Assembly: GCF_900110295.1 (NCBI RefSeq)
Contig: NZ_FODF01000006.1
Span: 1-64,000, forward strand
Reading direction: 5' to 3'
Length of the DNA stretch: 64,000 bases
Origin: Peptostreptococcus russellii
GTDB taxonomy: Bacteria; Bacillota; Clostridia; Peptostreptococcales; Peptostreptococcaceae
A program made the translations under genes and the position numbers. Below the pieces are notes generated by a model. That model worked only from the letters and a program-made list of their open reading frames with translations, was not told the DNA's origin and did no database searches. Shown here piece by piece: positions 26,639 through 36,324 of the stretch (position 1 is its first letter; each line of letters opens with the position of its first letter).

Positions 26639-28339
26639 ATGGCAGATTTTAAGCAGATTATAGCTGAGAGTATCAAGACAAAAGTTGAAGATATGTCAGT
26701 TGAAGAGATAAAAACTCTTTTAGAAGTACCACCAAATAAAGAAATGGGAGATTATGCATTTCCATGTTTCAAGCTAGCAAAGATATTTAGAAAAGCTCCA
26801 AATCTTATAGCAGAAGAAATAGCAGGAGAATTAGAAGCAAAAGATGGAATTACAAAGATAATCAATTTAGGTGGATATGTAAATTTCTTTGTAAGTAAGG
26901 AAGATTTAGCAAAGAAGGTTATAAGTCAGATTCTTGATGAAAAAGAAAACTATGGTAAGAGCGATTTTGGTGGAGGAAAGAATGTTGTAATAGATTATTC
27001 TTCACCTAATATAGCAAAACCATTCCATATAGGTCATATAAGAACGACAGTTATAGGTAATGCCCTATATAAGATATATGATTCTCAGGGATATAATGTA
27101 ATAAGAATTAACCATCTTGGAGACTACGGAACACAGTTCGGTAAATTAATAGTAGCCTATAAGTTATGGGGAAATAAGGAAGCCGTAGAAGCTAATCCTA
27201 TTAAGGAACTTTTAAAACTATATGTAAGATTCCACGAAGAAGCTGAAAAGAAGCCAGAAATGGAAGACGAAGCAAGAGCTTGGTTTACAAAGTTAGAAAA
27301 TGGAGATCAAGAAGCTAAGGATTTATGGCAGTGGTTTAGAGATGAAAGTTTGAAGGAATTCCAGAGAGTATATGATCTACTTGATATAGAGTTTGATTCA
27401 TATGCAGGTGAAAGTTTCTATTCAGACAAGATGCCAGCAGTAATTGAAGAGTTAAAGGAAAAAGGACTTCTTGAAGAATCTCAGGGAACAAATATAGTAG
27501 ACCTAGAAGATAAGAAATTGCCACCAGCTTTGATTCAGAAAAATGACGGCTCAACTCTTTATATGACAAGAGACCTTGCAGCTGCAATATATAGAAAGAA
27601 AACATATGATTTTGCAAAAGCTATATATGTTGTTGGTTCTCAGCAGGAACTTCATTTCAAGCAGTTATTTAGTGTAATTGAAAAGATGGGATATGAATGG
27701 TACAAGGATATGGTACACGTTCAGTTCGGTATGGTAGCTCTTGAAGAAGGGACTATGTCAACTAGAAAGGGAAGAGTAGTATTCCTAGAAGATGTTTTAA
27801 GACAGGCAATAGAAAAAACTAAGGAAATAATAATAGAAAAAAATCCTGAAGCAGGCGATGTAGACCAAATAGCAAAGGAAGTAGGAGTTGGAGCTGTAGT
27901 ATTCCAAGAACTATCTAACAGCAGAATAAAAGATTATACTTTCTCATGGAATAGAACTTTAAGCTTTGAAGGAGAAACTGGACCATATGTACAGTATACT
28001 CATGCTAGATGTTGTGCAGTTAAGAGAAAGGCAAATGAAGAAATTACGGCTGATATAAATTATGATCTATTAAGTAATGAAGATGCAGCGGATGTAATTA
28101 AGGTTCTTGAAACTTTCAACAAGTCAATAACATTAGCTATGACAAAGAATGAGCCTCATATAGTAACAAGATTTGTGCTTGATCTTGCTCAAGCATTTAA
28201 CAAGTTCTATCACAACAGTCCAATACTAGTAGATGACAAGGAACTTAGAAGAGCAAGACTTGCTTTAGTTGAGTGTACTAGACAGACAATAGAAAACTCA
28301 CTAGCATTATTAGGAATGCATGCTCCTGAAAAGATGTAG
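26639..28339 (+). CDS. argS: Arginyl-tRNA synthetase
   Basis: 566 residues. Class I signature: FHIGHIRTTVIGN (129-141), with the KMSKS equivalent as MSTRKGR near 380, the reduced form typical of ArgRS. The N-terminal Add-1 domain (about 1-105) and C-terminal DALR anticodon domain (about 450-566, THARCCAVKRKA to ALLGMHAPEKM) are complete. It charges tRNA-Arg and needs the tRNA for amino-acid activation. ATG behind AGGAGGC. Separate from neighbours, with its own leader and terminator. Confidence 0.96.
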   Translation: MADFKQIIAESIKTKVEDMSVEEIKTLLEVPPNKEMGDYAFPCFKLAKIFRKAPNLIAEEIAGELEAKDGITKIINLGGYVNFFVSKEDLAKKVISQILDEKENYGKSDFGGGKNVVIDYSSPNIAKPFHIGHIRTTVIGNALYKIYDSQGYNVIRINHLGDYGTQFGKLIVAYKLWGNKEAVEANPIKELLKLYVRFHEEAEKKPEMEDEARAWFTKLENGDQEAKDLWQWFRDESLKEFQRVYDLLDIEFDSYAGESFYSDKMPAVIEELKEKGLLEESQGTNIVDLEDKKLPPALIQKNDGSTLYMTRDLAAAIYRKKTYDFAKAIYVVGSQQELHFKQLFSVIEKMGYEWYKDMVHVQFGMVALEEGTMSTRKGRVVFLEDVLRQAIEKTKEIIIEKNPEAGDVDQIAKEVGVGAVVFQELSNSRIKDYTFSWNRTLSFEGETGPYVQYTHARCCAVKRKANEEITADINYDLLSNEDAADVIKVLETFNKSITLAMTKNEPHIVTRFVLDLAQAFNKFYHNSPILVDDKELRRARLALVECTRQTIENSLALLGMHAPEKM

Positions 28340-28428
28340 TAGAGTATTTTTATAACTATAAATAAGCAATAAATTTAAAAGATATTTAATACCTAAGAGT
28401 ATTTTGTAAAACTTTTTGTAAAAATGTA

Positions 28429-28493
28429 TAACGTCGACGGTAAAATATTCAATTACATTAATTTGAATAAGATTACAGTCGGCGTTATTTTTA
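28429..28493 (+). terminator. Terminator after argS
   Basis: AACGTCGAC pairs with GTCGGCGTT (one G-U) across a long loop with an inner ATTCAA/TTGAAT stem, then ATTTTTATT. Confidence 0.75.
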
Positions 28494-28578
28494 TTAATTT
28501 TGTATAAATATGCTTAGCTTGTTATAGATAGACTTTTAGAGTAAAATATAATGTAAGAGAAAATAAAGAGGTGTGGAA

Positions 28579-29613
28579 ATGAATTTAGATAAAGAATCTT
28601 ATAAAATAGATGAAAAACTTAAAAAAGCATATATAAATTCTTTTAATAAGGTAAGTGATGAAATATACTATCTTATAATTATTGCCACAAAGATATTGAG
28701 GTATGACTTTGAAAAAAGAACGGTAGAAGCGGATATTGATAGACTATATGATGAATTTGTATATTTTAAATATTATAGTGAAATGAGTAAAGATTATTTA
28801 CTTAATTTTTTTATGCCTTTAATTCTTGCAAGTAGGAATTTTGAAGGATATGAATCTACAGTCAAGGACTTATCCGAAAAGTTGTGCAAATTTTATGGAT
28901 TTGAGTCTAAAAAGTATGAGTATACAATTGATGTATTTTGTTATGACATAATAATAAGAAATCTTCTTATTGGAAATAAAGATATGCTAGATATTTTAAA
29001 TAAAATAAAAGATGAAATTATTGATTTTAATCCATATAAAGAAAGTAAGATAGACAATGTAAAATTTCAAATGGCAAAAATAAAATATATAGAATTAGTA
29101 CATAAGTGCATAGATAGCTATGAAATTGAAGAAAACTATGGTGTATATGAGAGTAGTATAGAGATAATAGATATATTACAATATGTATTTAATGAAGATT
29201 CTTTTGCAACTTATAGTAAAAAGGATGATTCTGGTTGCAAAAGTGTCTATAACCTTTTGTCAGCTTTTGTAAAAGACTTAGAAATAATAGATAATAGCAA
29301 GGAAAATTTAGAAGAAGTTTATTATATAAATATGAAAAGTAATATTTATAAAGATTTTATTAAGGCTATGGCTAATCATCTTTTGAGAGTAAGGTATGGC
29401 AAAGTAAGTATTGGAAAATACAATTTGAAGTCATCACCTAAAGACTTTTTAAAAAGAGAACTTGGAGAAGCATTTTCAGATCCAATTTTAAGTATGGTGA
29501 AAGTTCAATCGAGAGAAGTAGTAGATGAAAATAGCGAAAGAAAAATTGTGTTAAAGCTATCGACAAAAACGGGAGAATATAAATTTGAGTACAAAATAAT
29601 AGATAATTCCTAA
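28579..29613 (+). CDS. Hypothetical protein in an operon with a radical-SAM gene
   Basis: 344 residues from ATG 28579, with GAGGTG five bases upstream. I do not recognise a family. The protein is soluble, largely alpha-helical by composition and rich in Lys, Asp, Ile and Tyr, with no signal peptide and no convincing membrane span. The last 35 residues (RKIVLKLSTKTGEYKFEYKI) look like a beta hairpin. The gene ends 43 bases before the DUF4080 radical-SAM gene and there is no terminator between them, so they are probably co-transcribed. A substrate or helper protein for that enzyme is possible but unproven. Confidence 0.7.
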   Translation: MNLDKESYKIDEKLKKAYINSFNKVSDEIYYLIIIATKILRYDFEKRTVEADIDRLYDEFVYFKYYSEMSKDYLLNFFMPLILASRNFEGYESTVKDLSEKLCKFYGFESKKYEYTIDVFCYDIIIRNLLIGNKDMLDILNKIKDEIIDFNPYKESKIDNVKFQMAKIKYIELVHKCIDSYEIEENYGVYESSIEIIDILQYVFNEDSFATYSKKDDSGCKSVYNLLSAFVKDLEIIDNSKENLEEVYYINMKSNIYKDFIKAMANHLLRVRYGKVSIGKYNLKSSPKDFLKRELGEAFSDPILSMVKVQSREVVDENSERKIVLKLSTKTGEYKFEYKIIDNS

Positions 29614-29656
29614 GATGATAGACATATAAGATGAAATAAATTTGAATGGAGAGATT

Positions 29657-31492
29657 ATGAAGGTATTATTAACTACGCTAAATTCAAAGTTTATACACAC
29701 GAATTTGGCAATTAGATATATAAGAGAATATTCTAGATATCTTGAAGGAGATGACTATAAACTTTTTATGAAGGAATATACTATTAACAATAGTATAGAC
29801 TTTATCATGAAGGATATTTATAAAATGGATCCAGATTTAATAGTTTTTTCTGTATATATATGGAATGTAGAGGATATAGCAAGGCTTTGTGAAAATATCA
29901 AAAAAGTAAAAGCAAATGTAAAGATTGCATTAGGTGGTCCAGAAGTAAGCTATGATTATATTAGCGCTATGAAAAAATATCCTTTTGTTGATTATATTTT
30001 ATATGGTGAGGGAGAAGTAATTTATAGGGATTTAATACTTAGACTTCTAGGAAAAATGCAAATAGAAGATGTTCGTGGTATATGTCACAGAGAAAGTGGA
30101 GAAATTGTAGCTAATGAAGCAATGCCCTTAATTGCTAATATGGATGAGATTCCAAGTCCCTATGAAAATATAGACAAAAGTGAATATGAAAATAAGATCG
30201 TATACTTTGAATCATCTAGAGGCTGTCCTTTTAACTGTCAGTATTGTCTTTCATCGGCAATTAAAGGTTTGAGATATTTTAGTGTTCCTAGAATAAAAAG
30301 AGATTTAAAAAATCTAATAGATGCGAGAGTTTCACAAATTAAGTTTATAGATAGAACTTTCAATGCCAATAGAGAGATTGCAAAAGATGTAATGAACTTT
30401 TTAATGGAGAATGATAATGGATATACAAGTTATCATTTTGAAGTAACGGCACATTTAATAGATGATGATATGCTGGAGTTTTTGAAGAATTGTAAGGCAG
30501 GACTCTTTCAATTTGAAATAGGTGTTCAGTCGACTAATGAAAGAACTCTTGAAGCTGTAGGAAGAAAAGATGATTTTAAAAGATTAACTAAGGTTGTAAA
30601 TACAATATCATCTTATAGAAATATACATCAACATTTGGATCTTATTGCAGGACTTCCATATGAGGGTTATGAGAGATTTTCCTATTCTTTTGATGATGTA
30701 TTCAACTTAAAGTCAGAATGTTTACAGCTGGGTTTTCTAAAGATGATAAAGGGAACTGGAATAAGAGATAGGTCTGATGAACACGATTATAAATATAAGG
30801 ACTATCCACCATATGAAATTCTTTCAAATAAATATATTTCATATGGCGAAATTTTGAAACTTAAAGATATAGAAGAAATATTAGAGACATACTATAATTC
30901 TGCTAATTTTATTTTATCGACTAATTTTGTAATTGAAAGATATTATGATAGACCCTTCAAGTTTTTTGAAGACTTTGCAGAATTCTTTGATAGAAATGCT
31001 TATTTTGATGTATCTAATGGTAAAAATAGACTTTATGAAATATTCTTGGAATTTTTTGATGAAGTTGTTCTTAAAAAGAAAATAAAAAAATCTTTAGAAA
31101 AAGAAGAAACTTTAGATGAAAATAGCAATTCAGTTGAAAGTATCTTGGAATTGGAAATTTTTAGAGATGTTTTGAAGTTTGACTATCTTTCATTGGGAAG
31201 AAGTGCTTCTATACCAACATTCTTTAATAGAATAGAGGTAAATGACTTCAAGAATAGGGGACACCAATTTTTAAAAAATGAAGAAAATCAAAGAAAGTAC
31301 ACTCCAGAGCATTTAGGGGAATTTGCTAAGAATATTATTAGATATGTACAATTTGAAGAGTTTAGATTTAATGTAATAGATTTGAAAAAAGATATAAACT
31401 CTACAATAAGAGAGGAAGAAAATACCGTCTTATTTTATTATGATATTGATAAAATATTTGAAAAATCAAAGGCATACAAGGTGAAAATATAG
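29657..31492 (+). CDS. B12-binding radical SAM protein (DUF4080)
   Basis: 611 residues from ATG 29657, with GGAGAG just upstream. An N-terminal cobalamin-binding Rossmann domain covers about 1-140 (VLLTTLNSKFIHTNLAIRY; LIVFSVYIWN; IALGGPEVSYD). The radical SAM cluster is RGCPFNCQYCLSS (C-x3-C-x2-C) near 188-200, and the C-terminal 250 residues match the DUF4080 layout. Members of the family use SAM and often cobalamin for methylation or radical chemistry; the substrate of DUF4080 proteins is not known. Preceded in the same operon by an unassigned gene. Confidence 0.87.
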   Translation: MKVLLTTLNSKFIHTNLAIRYIREYSRYLEGDDYKLFMKEYTINNSIDFIMKDIYKMDPDLIVFSVYIWNVEDIARLCENIKKVKANVKIALGGPEVSYDYISAMKKYPFVDYILYGEGEVIYRDLILRLLGKMQIEDVRGICHRESGEIVANEAMPLIANMDEIPSPYENIDKSEYENKIVYFESSRGCPFNCQYCLSSAIKGLRYFSVPRIKRDLKNLIDARVSQIKFIDRTFNANREIAKDVMNFLMENDNGYTSYHFEVTAHLIDDDMLEFLKNCKAGLFQFEIGVQSTNERTLEAVGRKDDFKRLTKVVNTISSYRNIHQHLDLIAGLPYEGYERFSYSFDDVFNLKSECLQLGFLKMIKGTGIRDRSDEHDYKYKDYPPYEILSNKYISYGEILKLKDIEEILETYYNSANFILSTNFVIERYYDRPFKFFEDFAEFFDRNAYFDVSNGKNRLYEIFLEFFDEVVLKKKIKKSLEKEETLDENSNSVESILELEIFRDVLKFDYLSLGRSASIPTFFNRIEVNDFKNRGHQFLKNEENQRKYTPEHLGEFAKNIIRYVQFEEFRFNVIDLKKDINSTIREEENTVLFYYDIDKIFEKSKAYKVKI

Positions 31493-31816
31493 TATTCTTA
31501 AAAGTATTATATAGAAAGATAATACATTAAAAGAAAATTATTTTACAAAAAATAAATATAGCTAGAATATATGTTAATAAAGTATACTAGATATAAATAA
31601 AATATGTAAAAGAGTAGTTATTAGAGATGATTTGCTGTATAATAATATATTCTAAGTAAAAAATAACCTGTTTGAATAAGAAGGAAAAATATTGTTTTTG
31701 AAAGAAAATAAATAAATGTAAAAAAAAATGTTACAGTTTTGAGATCATTGGGTATAATAGTAGTATCCAATTTTCATTTAATGTATTTTTAATATTAATT
31801 GAAGGAAGGAAGATTT
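31493..31816 (+). promoter_or_regulatory. Spacer with promoter of the TPR gene
   Basis: 324 bases without a gene. A promoter TTACAG (31731-31736), 16-base spacer, TATAAT (31753-31758, preceded by GGG) fits the start of the next gene. AAGGAAGGA is its ribosome site. No clear terminator for the upstream operon is seen. Confidence 0.55.
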
Positions 31817-32950
31817 ATGAAAAGCAGAATAGAAAAATATATATTAGAGAAATCAGAAGAGCTGGTTTTTATTACAATTAATGAAGATAGTGAACTTTCT
31901 CTTGATGGATATACAGTACCAAAAGAAGGTTTAAAGGCTCCTATGAAAAGCGATGTTCTAGTGAAGAATATCAAGGAGAATACAGCCCACGAATCATTAA
32001 ATATGATGTCTATGGTGGATGCCATGCTTTATATGCAGGGAATAGACTCAAACTTTGTTTACAATGATGAATATGATAAATTTATCGATGCCTTTGAAAA
32101 AAAGCTAGATTTCGATAGATTCCCGTATCTTGGATATATGTCAAGTCAAAGTTACCAGAATGGTGAAGTTACAGATGCACTTGTATATATAAAATCTTTT
32201 TTAAGAAAAGATTCCGAAGATATTATGGCACTTTATCAGTATTCTATTATCTGTCAAGAACTTGCACTAAGATATCAAAAAGATGGAAATCAAGAAGGAA
32301 TGAATGATTTTCTTATGGAGGCGCTTTATGCCCTTGAACATATTTTGGATATAGACGATAAATTTGCTCTTGCATATTATCAATTAGGTTTTCATTATTC
32401 TAATCAGAATCAGTATGTAAAAGCAAATTATGTATGGAATAGAGCTTTGGATTTAGGATTAGATGCTGATTTAGCAGCTGAGCTTCAAGAAAATATTGGC
32501 AATATAAGCTTTAAGGTTGAATATGAAGAAGGTTATAATCTTGTATTTCAGGGAAAGGCTGAGGAAGGTTTAAAGAAATTACTTCCCCTTGAAGATGAAA
32601 ATCCAGATTGGTGGAATCTTCTATTTATCATAAGTTTAGCCTATAAATCATTAGGTGAAATTGGAGAAGCAATAAAATACTTAGAAAAAATACTTATAAT
32701 AAGACCAACGCAGGTCGATACTTTGGTTGAAATGGCACTTTGTTTGGCAGAACAAGGAAATCTAAATGGAGCTATAGAATATTTAACTAAGGCTTCAAAG
32801 ATAAGAAAAGATGATCCAGAAATACTATGTAATCTAGGTATGGCATATTTAAACAATGGAAATTATGATGATGCCAAATATTATATAGAAAGAGCATATG
32901 AAATCGACCCTATGGACGAGGTAACAATAGCCTGTATGGGACAGCTGTAG
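31817..32950 (+). CDS. TPR-repeat protein
   Basis: 377 residues from ATG 31817 (AAGGAAGGA upstream). After an N-terminal region of about 110 residues without clear repeats, degenerate TPR units occupy roughly 115-375; the clearest are LLFIISLAYKSLGEIGEAIKY, a following VEMALCLAEQGNLNGAIEYL and LCNLGMAYLNNGNYDDAKYY. No signal peptide or membrane span. TPR proteins mediate protein-protein contacts; the partner is unknown. Confidence 0.8.
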   Translation: MKSRIEKYILEKSEELVFITINEDSELSLDGYTVPKEGLKAPMKSDVLVKNIKENTAHESLNMMSMVDAMLYMQGIDSNFVYNDEYDKFIDAFEKKLDFDRFPYLGYMSSQSYQNGEVTDALVYIKSFLRKDSEDIMALYQYSIICQELALRYQKDGNQEGMNDFLMEALYALEHILDIDDKFALAYYQLGFHYSNQNQYVKANYVWNRALDLGLDADLAAELQENIGNISFKVEYEEGYNLVFQGKAEEGLKKLLPLEDENPDWWNLLFIISLAYKSLGEIGEAIKYLEKILIIRPTQVDTLVEMALCLAEQGNLNGAIEYLTKASKIRKDDPEILCNLGMAYLNNGNYDDAKYYIERAYEIDPMDEVTIACMGQL

Positions 32951-33087
32951 AGAATAATTTAGGTAATTTTAATAGCAGAAAATACCTACACAAATAGCAA
33001 ATTAGTAAATTTTTATACACAAGCTACAGAAGTACTGTCAGAGTTTTGTCCTCGGTCTGTTATAAGTGGAAAAGAGGTAAATTCGTT

Positions 33088-34371
33088 ATGAATTCATTAG
33101 GATTATCGAGTAGCATTAATTTTGCTATGGTATTCACAGAAGGATTAGTATCGTTTTTCTCACCCTGCGTAATACCGTTAATACCACTATATATGGGGTA
33201 TTTAGCCGGTGGTGCTAAGGAAAAAGATGCGGATGGAACTATAAAATACGAAAGAAAAACAGTACTGCTTCATACGATATTCTTTATACTTGGAATATCT
33301 GTAGCATTTTTCATATTAGGTCTTGGTTTCTCATCATTAGGATCAGTTTTGAAGGAATATAGAGATGTCCTTTCAAAAGTTGGTGGAGCAATAATTATAA
33401 TACTTGGTTTAAACCAACTTGGACTATTTAAGATAAAATTTCTAAACAAGCAATTTAGAATGACTAGCAAGGCTTCAACTAAGAAAATGAATCCTCTAGT
33501 AGCATTTGTAATGGGATTTGGATTTAGCTTTGCATGGACACCTTGCGTAGGTCCAGCTCTCGCATCAGTATTGATACTTGCATCAAATGCTAAGAGTGTT
33601 TTAGAAGGCAATCTTCTTGTAGTTGTTTACATACTAGGATTTTTAATTCCTTTTGTACTTTTGGGATTATTTACAGGAGAAACTCTAAACTTTATAAAGA
33701 AAAATCCTAAAATAATGAATGAAATAGTAAAGTTAGGAGCTGTAATACTTATTGTTATGGGTGCAATGCTTATGTTTGGAACTTTGGATAAGTTTGAAGC
33801 AAAGCTGTCTGGAGCTTCTTCTACACAAGAAAGTATAGAAGCCCAAACCGATGAATCCAGTAAGGAAAAAGAGGCAAAAGAAACTGAGGATAGTAGTCAA
33901 TCAGAAGATGGTGATCCATCTCAAGATGAAAGGCAGATGATGTTGCCAATAGAACTTAAAGATCAAAATGGAAACACAGTCAATATTGAAAAGGACTTTA
34001 AGGGAAAGGTAGTATTTCTTAATTTCTTTGCAACATGGTGTCCACCTTGTAAGCAAGAGATACCAGATATTGAAAAGTTATATGAAGATAACGGATTTAA
34101 TAAGAATGATGTAGCGGTAGTAGCTGTTGCCTCTCCTGGACAAGGTAGAGAGCAAGATGAAGCTGGTGTAAAGAAATTTATAGATGAAATGGGAATAAAG
34201 TACCCTGTTTTGATGGATACAACAGGTGAAGTATTTGGAAAGTATCAAGTATATTCACTTCCTACAACATTTTTAATAGATAAAGAAGGAAAGATATATG
34301 GATATGTAACAGGTGGAATTACAAGAGATGTAATGGATAAGGCTGTTAATGAGACTAAGAATTTGAAGTAA
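33088..34371 (+). CDS. CcdA-type thiol transporter fused to a thioredoxin domain
   Basis: 427 residues from ATG 33088 (AAGAGG upstream). Residues 1-235 form a six-helix CcdA/DsbD membrane domain with the paired cysteines in FFSPCVIP (Cys27) and WTPCVGPA (Cys153). An acidic, Ser-rich linker of about 45 residues follows (240-285), then a TlpA/ResA-like thioredoxin domain with WCPPC at 317-321. CcdA carries electrons from cytoplasmic thioredoxin through the membrane to an external thioredoxin-like partner; here donor and acceptor are one polypeptide. In an anaerobe this could reduce extracellular methionine sulfoxide or disulfides. Terminator 34390-34422 follows. Confidence 0.9.
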   Translation: MNSLGLSSSINFAMVFTEGLVSFFSPCVIPLIPLYMGYLAGGAKEKDADGTIKYERKTVLLHTIFFILGISVAFFILGLGFSSLGSVLKEYRDVLSKVGGAIIIILGLNQLGLFKIKFLNKQFRMTSKASTKKMNPLVAFVMGFGFSFAWTPCVGPALASVLILASNAKSVLEGNLLVVVYILGFLIPFVLLGLFTGETLNFIKKNPKIMNEIVKLGAVILIVMGAMLMFGTLDKFEAKLSGASSTQESIEAQTDESSKEKEAKETEDSSQSEDGDPSQDERQMMLPIELKDQNGNTVNIEKDFKGKVVFLNFFATWCPPCKQEIPDIEKLYEDNGFNKNDVAVVAVASPGQGREQDEAGVKKFIDEMGIKYPVLMDTTGEVFGKYQVYSLPTTFLIDKEGKIYGYVTGGITRDVMDKAVNETKNLK

Positions 34372-34389
34372 TATATCTTTATTAGATTT

Positions 34390-34422
34390 AAAAACTGTCG
34401 GTCAATGACCGGCAGTTTTTTT
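34390..34422 (+). terminator. Terminator after the ccdA-thioredoxin gene
   Basis: AAAAACTGTCGGTC pairs with GACCGGCAGTTTTT (one G-U) around a short loop, then T residues. Confidence 0.92.
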
Positions 34423-34530
34423 ATGATACTTTTTAAAAGTTATAGTTTGAATAACTTGTTTTATTTTGAGATTAAAATTTGAATTACAGATAAAAATTAC
34501 AATTAATTAATAATAATTATCAAAAATATG

Positions 34531-34590
34531 TTGACATTGTGAAAACAGCTTGCTATAATTAAGATAAATAGTTAATGATAATTAATATCA
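34531..34590 (+). promoter_or_regulatory. Consensus promoter with a Fur-like box
   Basis: TTGACA (34531-34536), 17 bases, TATAAT (34554-34559): a perfect sigma-A promoter. Seventeen bases downstream, 34576-34590 reads TGATAATTAATATCA, one mismatch from the 7-1-7 Fur consensus TGATAATNATTATCA. A weaker partial match lies at about 34508-34521. This fits iron repression of the DUF3793-flavodoxin operon. Confidence 0.7.
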
Positions 34591-34691
34591 ATAAGAAAAG
34601 GAAAGAATTTATAAAGATATTTTTCTATTTATATATTTTTCCTTTGAAATTATCAATAACTATAGTGCAATTATTAAAAGGTGGTGACTAT

Positions 34692-35273
34692 ATGACAAAT
34701 GCAAAATTTGAAAATACATTGGCGACGTTTTGTTCTCCAGTATTGTTTGGAAAGAAGGTTTCAAATCTTGTTTCTGTATTTAAGAAAGAAATTCCAGAGG
34801 TTGCTTTTTTGGTAGATGAATACAATAAAAAGTTTAAATCACATGGAATAAAAATAGAAAATATATGTGAGTGTGAAAAAAGAATTTTGCTTCTTGTTTA
34901 TAGTGAGGATAATTTGTTAAAGCATTTGAAAGAAAAAAATGTTTCAGATATACTTTCTAGCTATGGATATATAGAGTCAGATGATTTAAATGAATATTTT
35001 CATATTCTAAAAATGAGAATGGCTAAGGAAGAATTTCCTCATGAAATAGGTTTGTTTTTAGGATACCCACTTTCAGATGTAAAGGGCTTTATAGACAATA
35101 ATGGAAGGAACTATCAATATTGTGGATATTGGAAGGTTTATGAAAATATCAATGAAGCAAAAGAGATGTTCTCGACATATGATAAATTGAAGGCTTTTAC
35201 AGTTGCAGAGTTAGAATGTGGTAGAAAACTGGACAGCATAGTTGCCCAGTTTCAAAATAAATGCATAGCATAG
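34692..35273 (+). CDS. DUF3793 family protein
   Basis: 193 residues from ATG 34692, behind AAAGGTGGTGA; a longer frame from 34575 overlaps the promoter region and is rejected. The family core HEIGLFLGYPLSDVKGFIDN and the following CGYWKVY are clear (about 117-150), as are scattered cysteines (ENICECEKR). Function is unknown, but genes of this family commonly sit beside flavodoxins in clostridia. Here the flavodoxin gene follows after 12 bases. With the upstream Fur-like box this suggests a role in iron limitation. Confidence 0.8.
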   Translation: MTNAKFENTLATFCSPVLFGKKVSNLVSVFKKEIPEVAFLVDEYNKKFKSHGIKIENICECEKRILLLVYSEDNLLKHLKEKNVSDILSSYGYIESDDLNEYFHILKMRMAKEEFPHEIGLFLGYPLSDVKGFIDNNGRNYQYCGYWKVYENINEAKEMFSTYDKLKAFTVAELECGRKLDSIVAQFQNKCIA

Positions 35274-35285
35274 GAGGAAAAATTA

Positions 35286-35714
35286 ATGAAAAAGATAGGA
35301 GTATTTTATTGGAGTGGAACTGGAAATACAGAGGCAATGGCAAATGCAATAGCTTCTGGAATTTCTAAGGAAGGTGTAGAGTTTGATTTAGTAAATATTT
35401 CAGAATCTACTAAAGATGTGGGAGATTATGAATCATTAATTTTTGGTTGCCCTTCAATGGGAAATGAAGAACTTGAAGAATCAGAGTTTGCTCCATTTTT
35501 TGATCAAGTAGAATCGATGCTTTCAGGTAAGAATGTTGCCCTATTTGGATCTTATGGATGGGGAGATGGAGAATGGATGAGAACTTGGCAAGATAGAGTG
35601 AGTTCTGCAGGAGCTAACCTATTTGAAGGAGAAGGTCTTATCGTAAACGAAACTCCTGACGATGAAGCAATAGCAAGATGTGAAGAATTTGCATCTTCAT
35701 TTGCAAAGCTTTAA
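35286..35714 (+). CDS. Flavodoxin
   Basis: 142 residues. The FMN phosphate loop SGTGNTEAMA is at residues about 10-19, and the aromatic loops near 57-60 and 92-97 (FGSYGWGDGEW) match short-chain flavodoxins. It is a soluble one- or two-electron carrier that replaces ferredoxin when iron is scarce. Start behind AGGAGGAAAAA. Co-transcribed with the DUF3793 gene under the Fur-like box. Confidence 0.92.
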   Translation: MKKIGVFYWSGTGNTEAMANAIASGISKEGVEFDLVNISESTKDVGDYESLIFGCPSMGNEELEESEFAPFFDQVESMLSGKNVALFGSYGWGDGEWMRTWQDRVSSAGANLFEGEGLIVNETPDDEAIARCEEFASSFAKL

Positions 35715-35960
35715 ATAATAAAAGATTAATATATAAGTTTTAAAATTTAAATCTAGGAAAAATTATCGAACTATTTTATGTTTTTTTGATTTTTAAAGAT
35801 ATATTAAAAACATTAATAAACGAGCATAATCTTTCATACTAAACTCTATGTATGGAAAAATAGAGAATAAAAATAAATTGAGAGATAAGATAATATTAAA
35901 TAAGTTAGTAAGTTGAGATTAATTTTTAGTTTGTCCCTTATAATTAAATAACTCAAATAC

Positions 35961-35989
35961 AAAAAAGACCTGAAAAGGTCTTTTTTTTT
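35961..35989 (+). terminator. Terminator upstream of the fhs region
   Basis: AAAAAAGACCT pairs with AGGTCTTTTTT around a tight loop with a long T tract. It lies 250 bases after the flavodoxin stop; the intervening DNA and that up to 36324 hold no gene that I can support. Confidence 0.85.
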
Positions 35990-36135
35990 AGAACATAACT
36001 TAATAAATAAAAAATAAGCTAATAGAAGTTATAAAAGAGCTATCAAAATGTATCAAAAGAAATAAATATTTTTTCAAGGGGTGTTGATTTATAATTAATT
36101 AAGATCTTGGGTTAAAAATAAGTTCAACTTATTTA

Positions 36136-36164
36136 TTGACTATTCTTTTGAAATATTATATACT
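36136..36164 (+). promoter_or_regulatory. Likely fhs promoter
   Basis: TTGACT, 17 bases, TATACT. The leader of about 150 bases contains TTCGT/ACGAA palindrome near 36190-36205. No tetrahydrofolate riboswitch core is seen. Confidence 0.6.
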
Positions 36165-36324
36165 ATTAGTAGCATTAAAAGAAATAATGTTCGTTATATT
36201 ACGAATGATATTTAAATAAAAGAAAATAAATAACTAGTTTACAGATTTTTATTTTGTCAGATCAATAAATGAAGAGTTTGATGTTGAGTCGAATAGGTCT
36301 GTATTGTTAATGTAGGAGGTTAAA

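Noticed and set aside
34575-34691. N-terminal extension of the DUF3793 protein
   Set aside because: It begins inside the Fur-like box near the transcription start; AAAGGTGGTGA supports the ATG at 34692.
36165-36324. Tetrahydrofolate riboswitch before fhs
   Set aside because: The leader lacks the conserved core of the THF riboswitch; only a short palindrome is seen.
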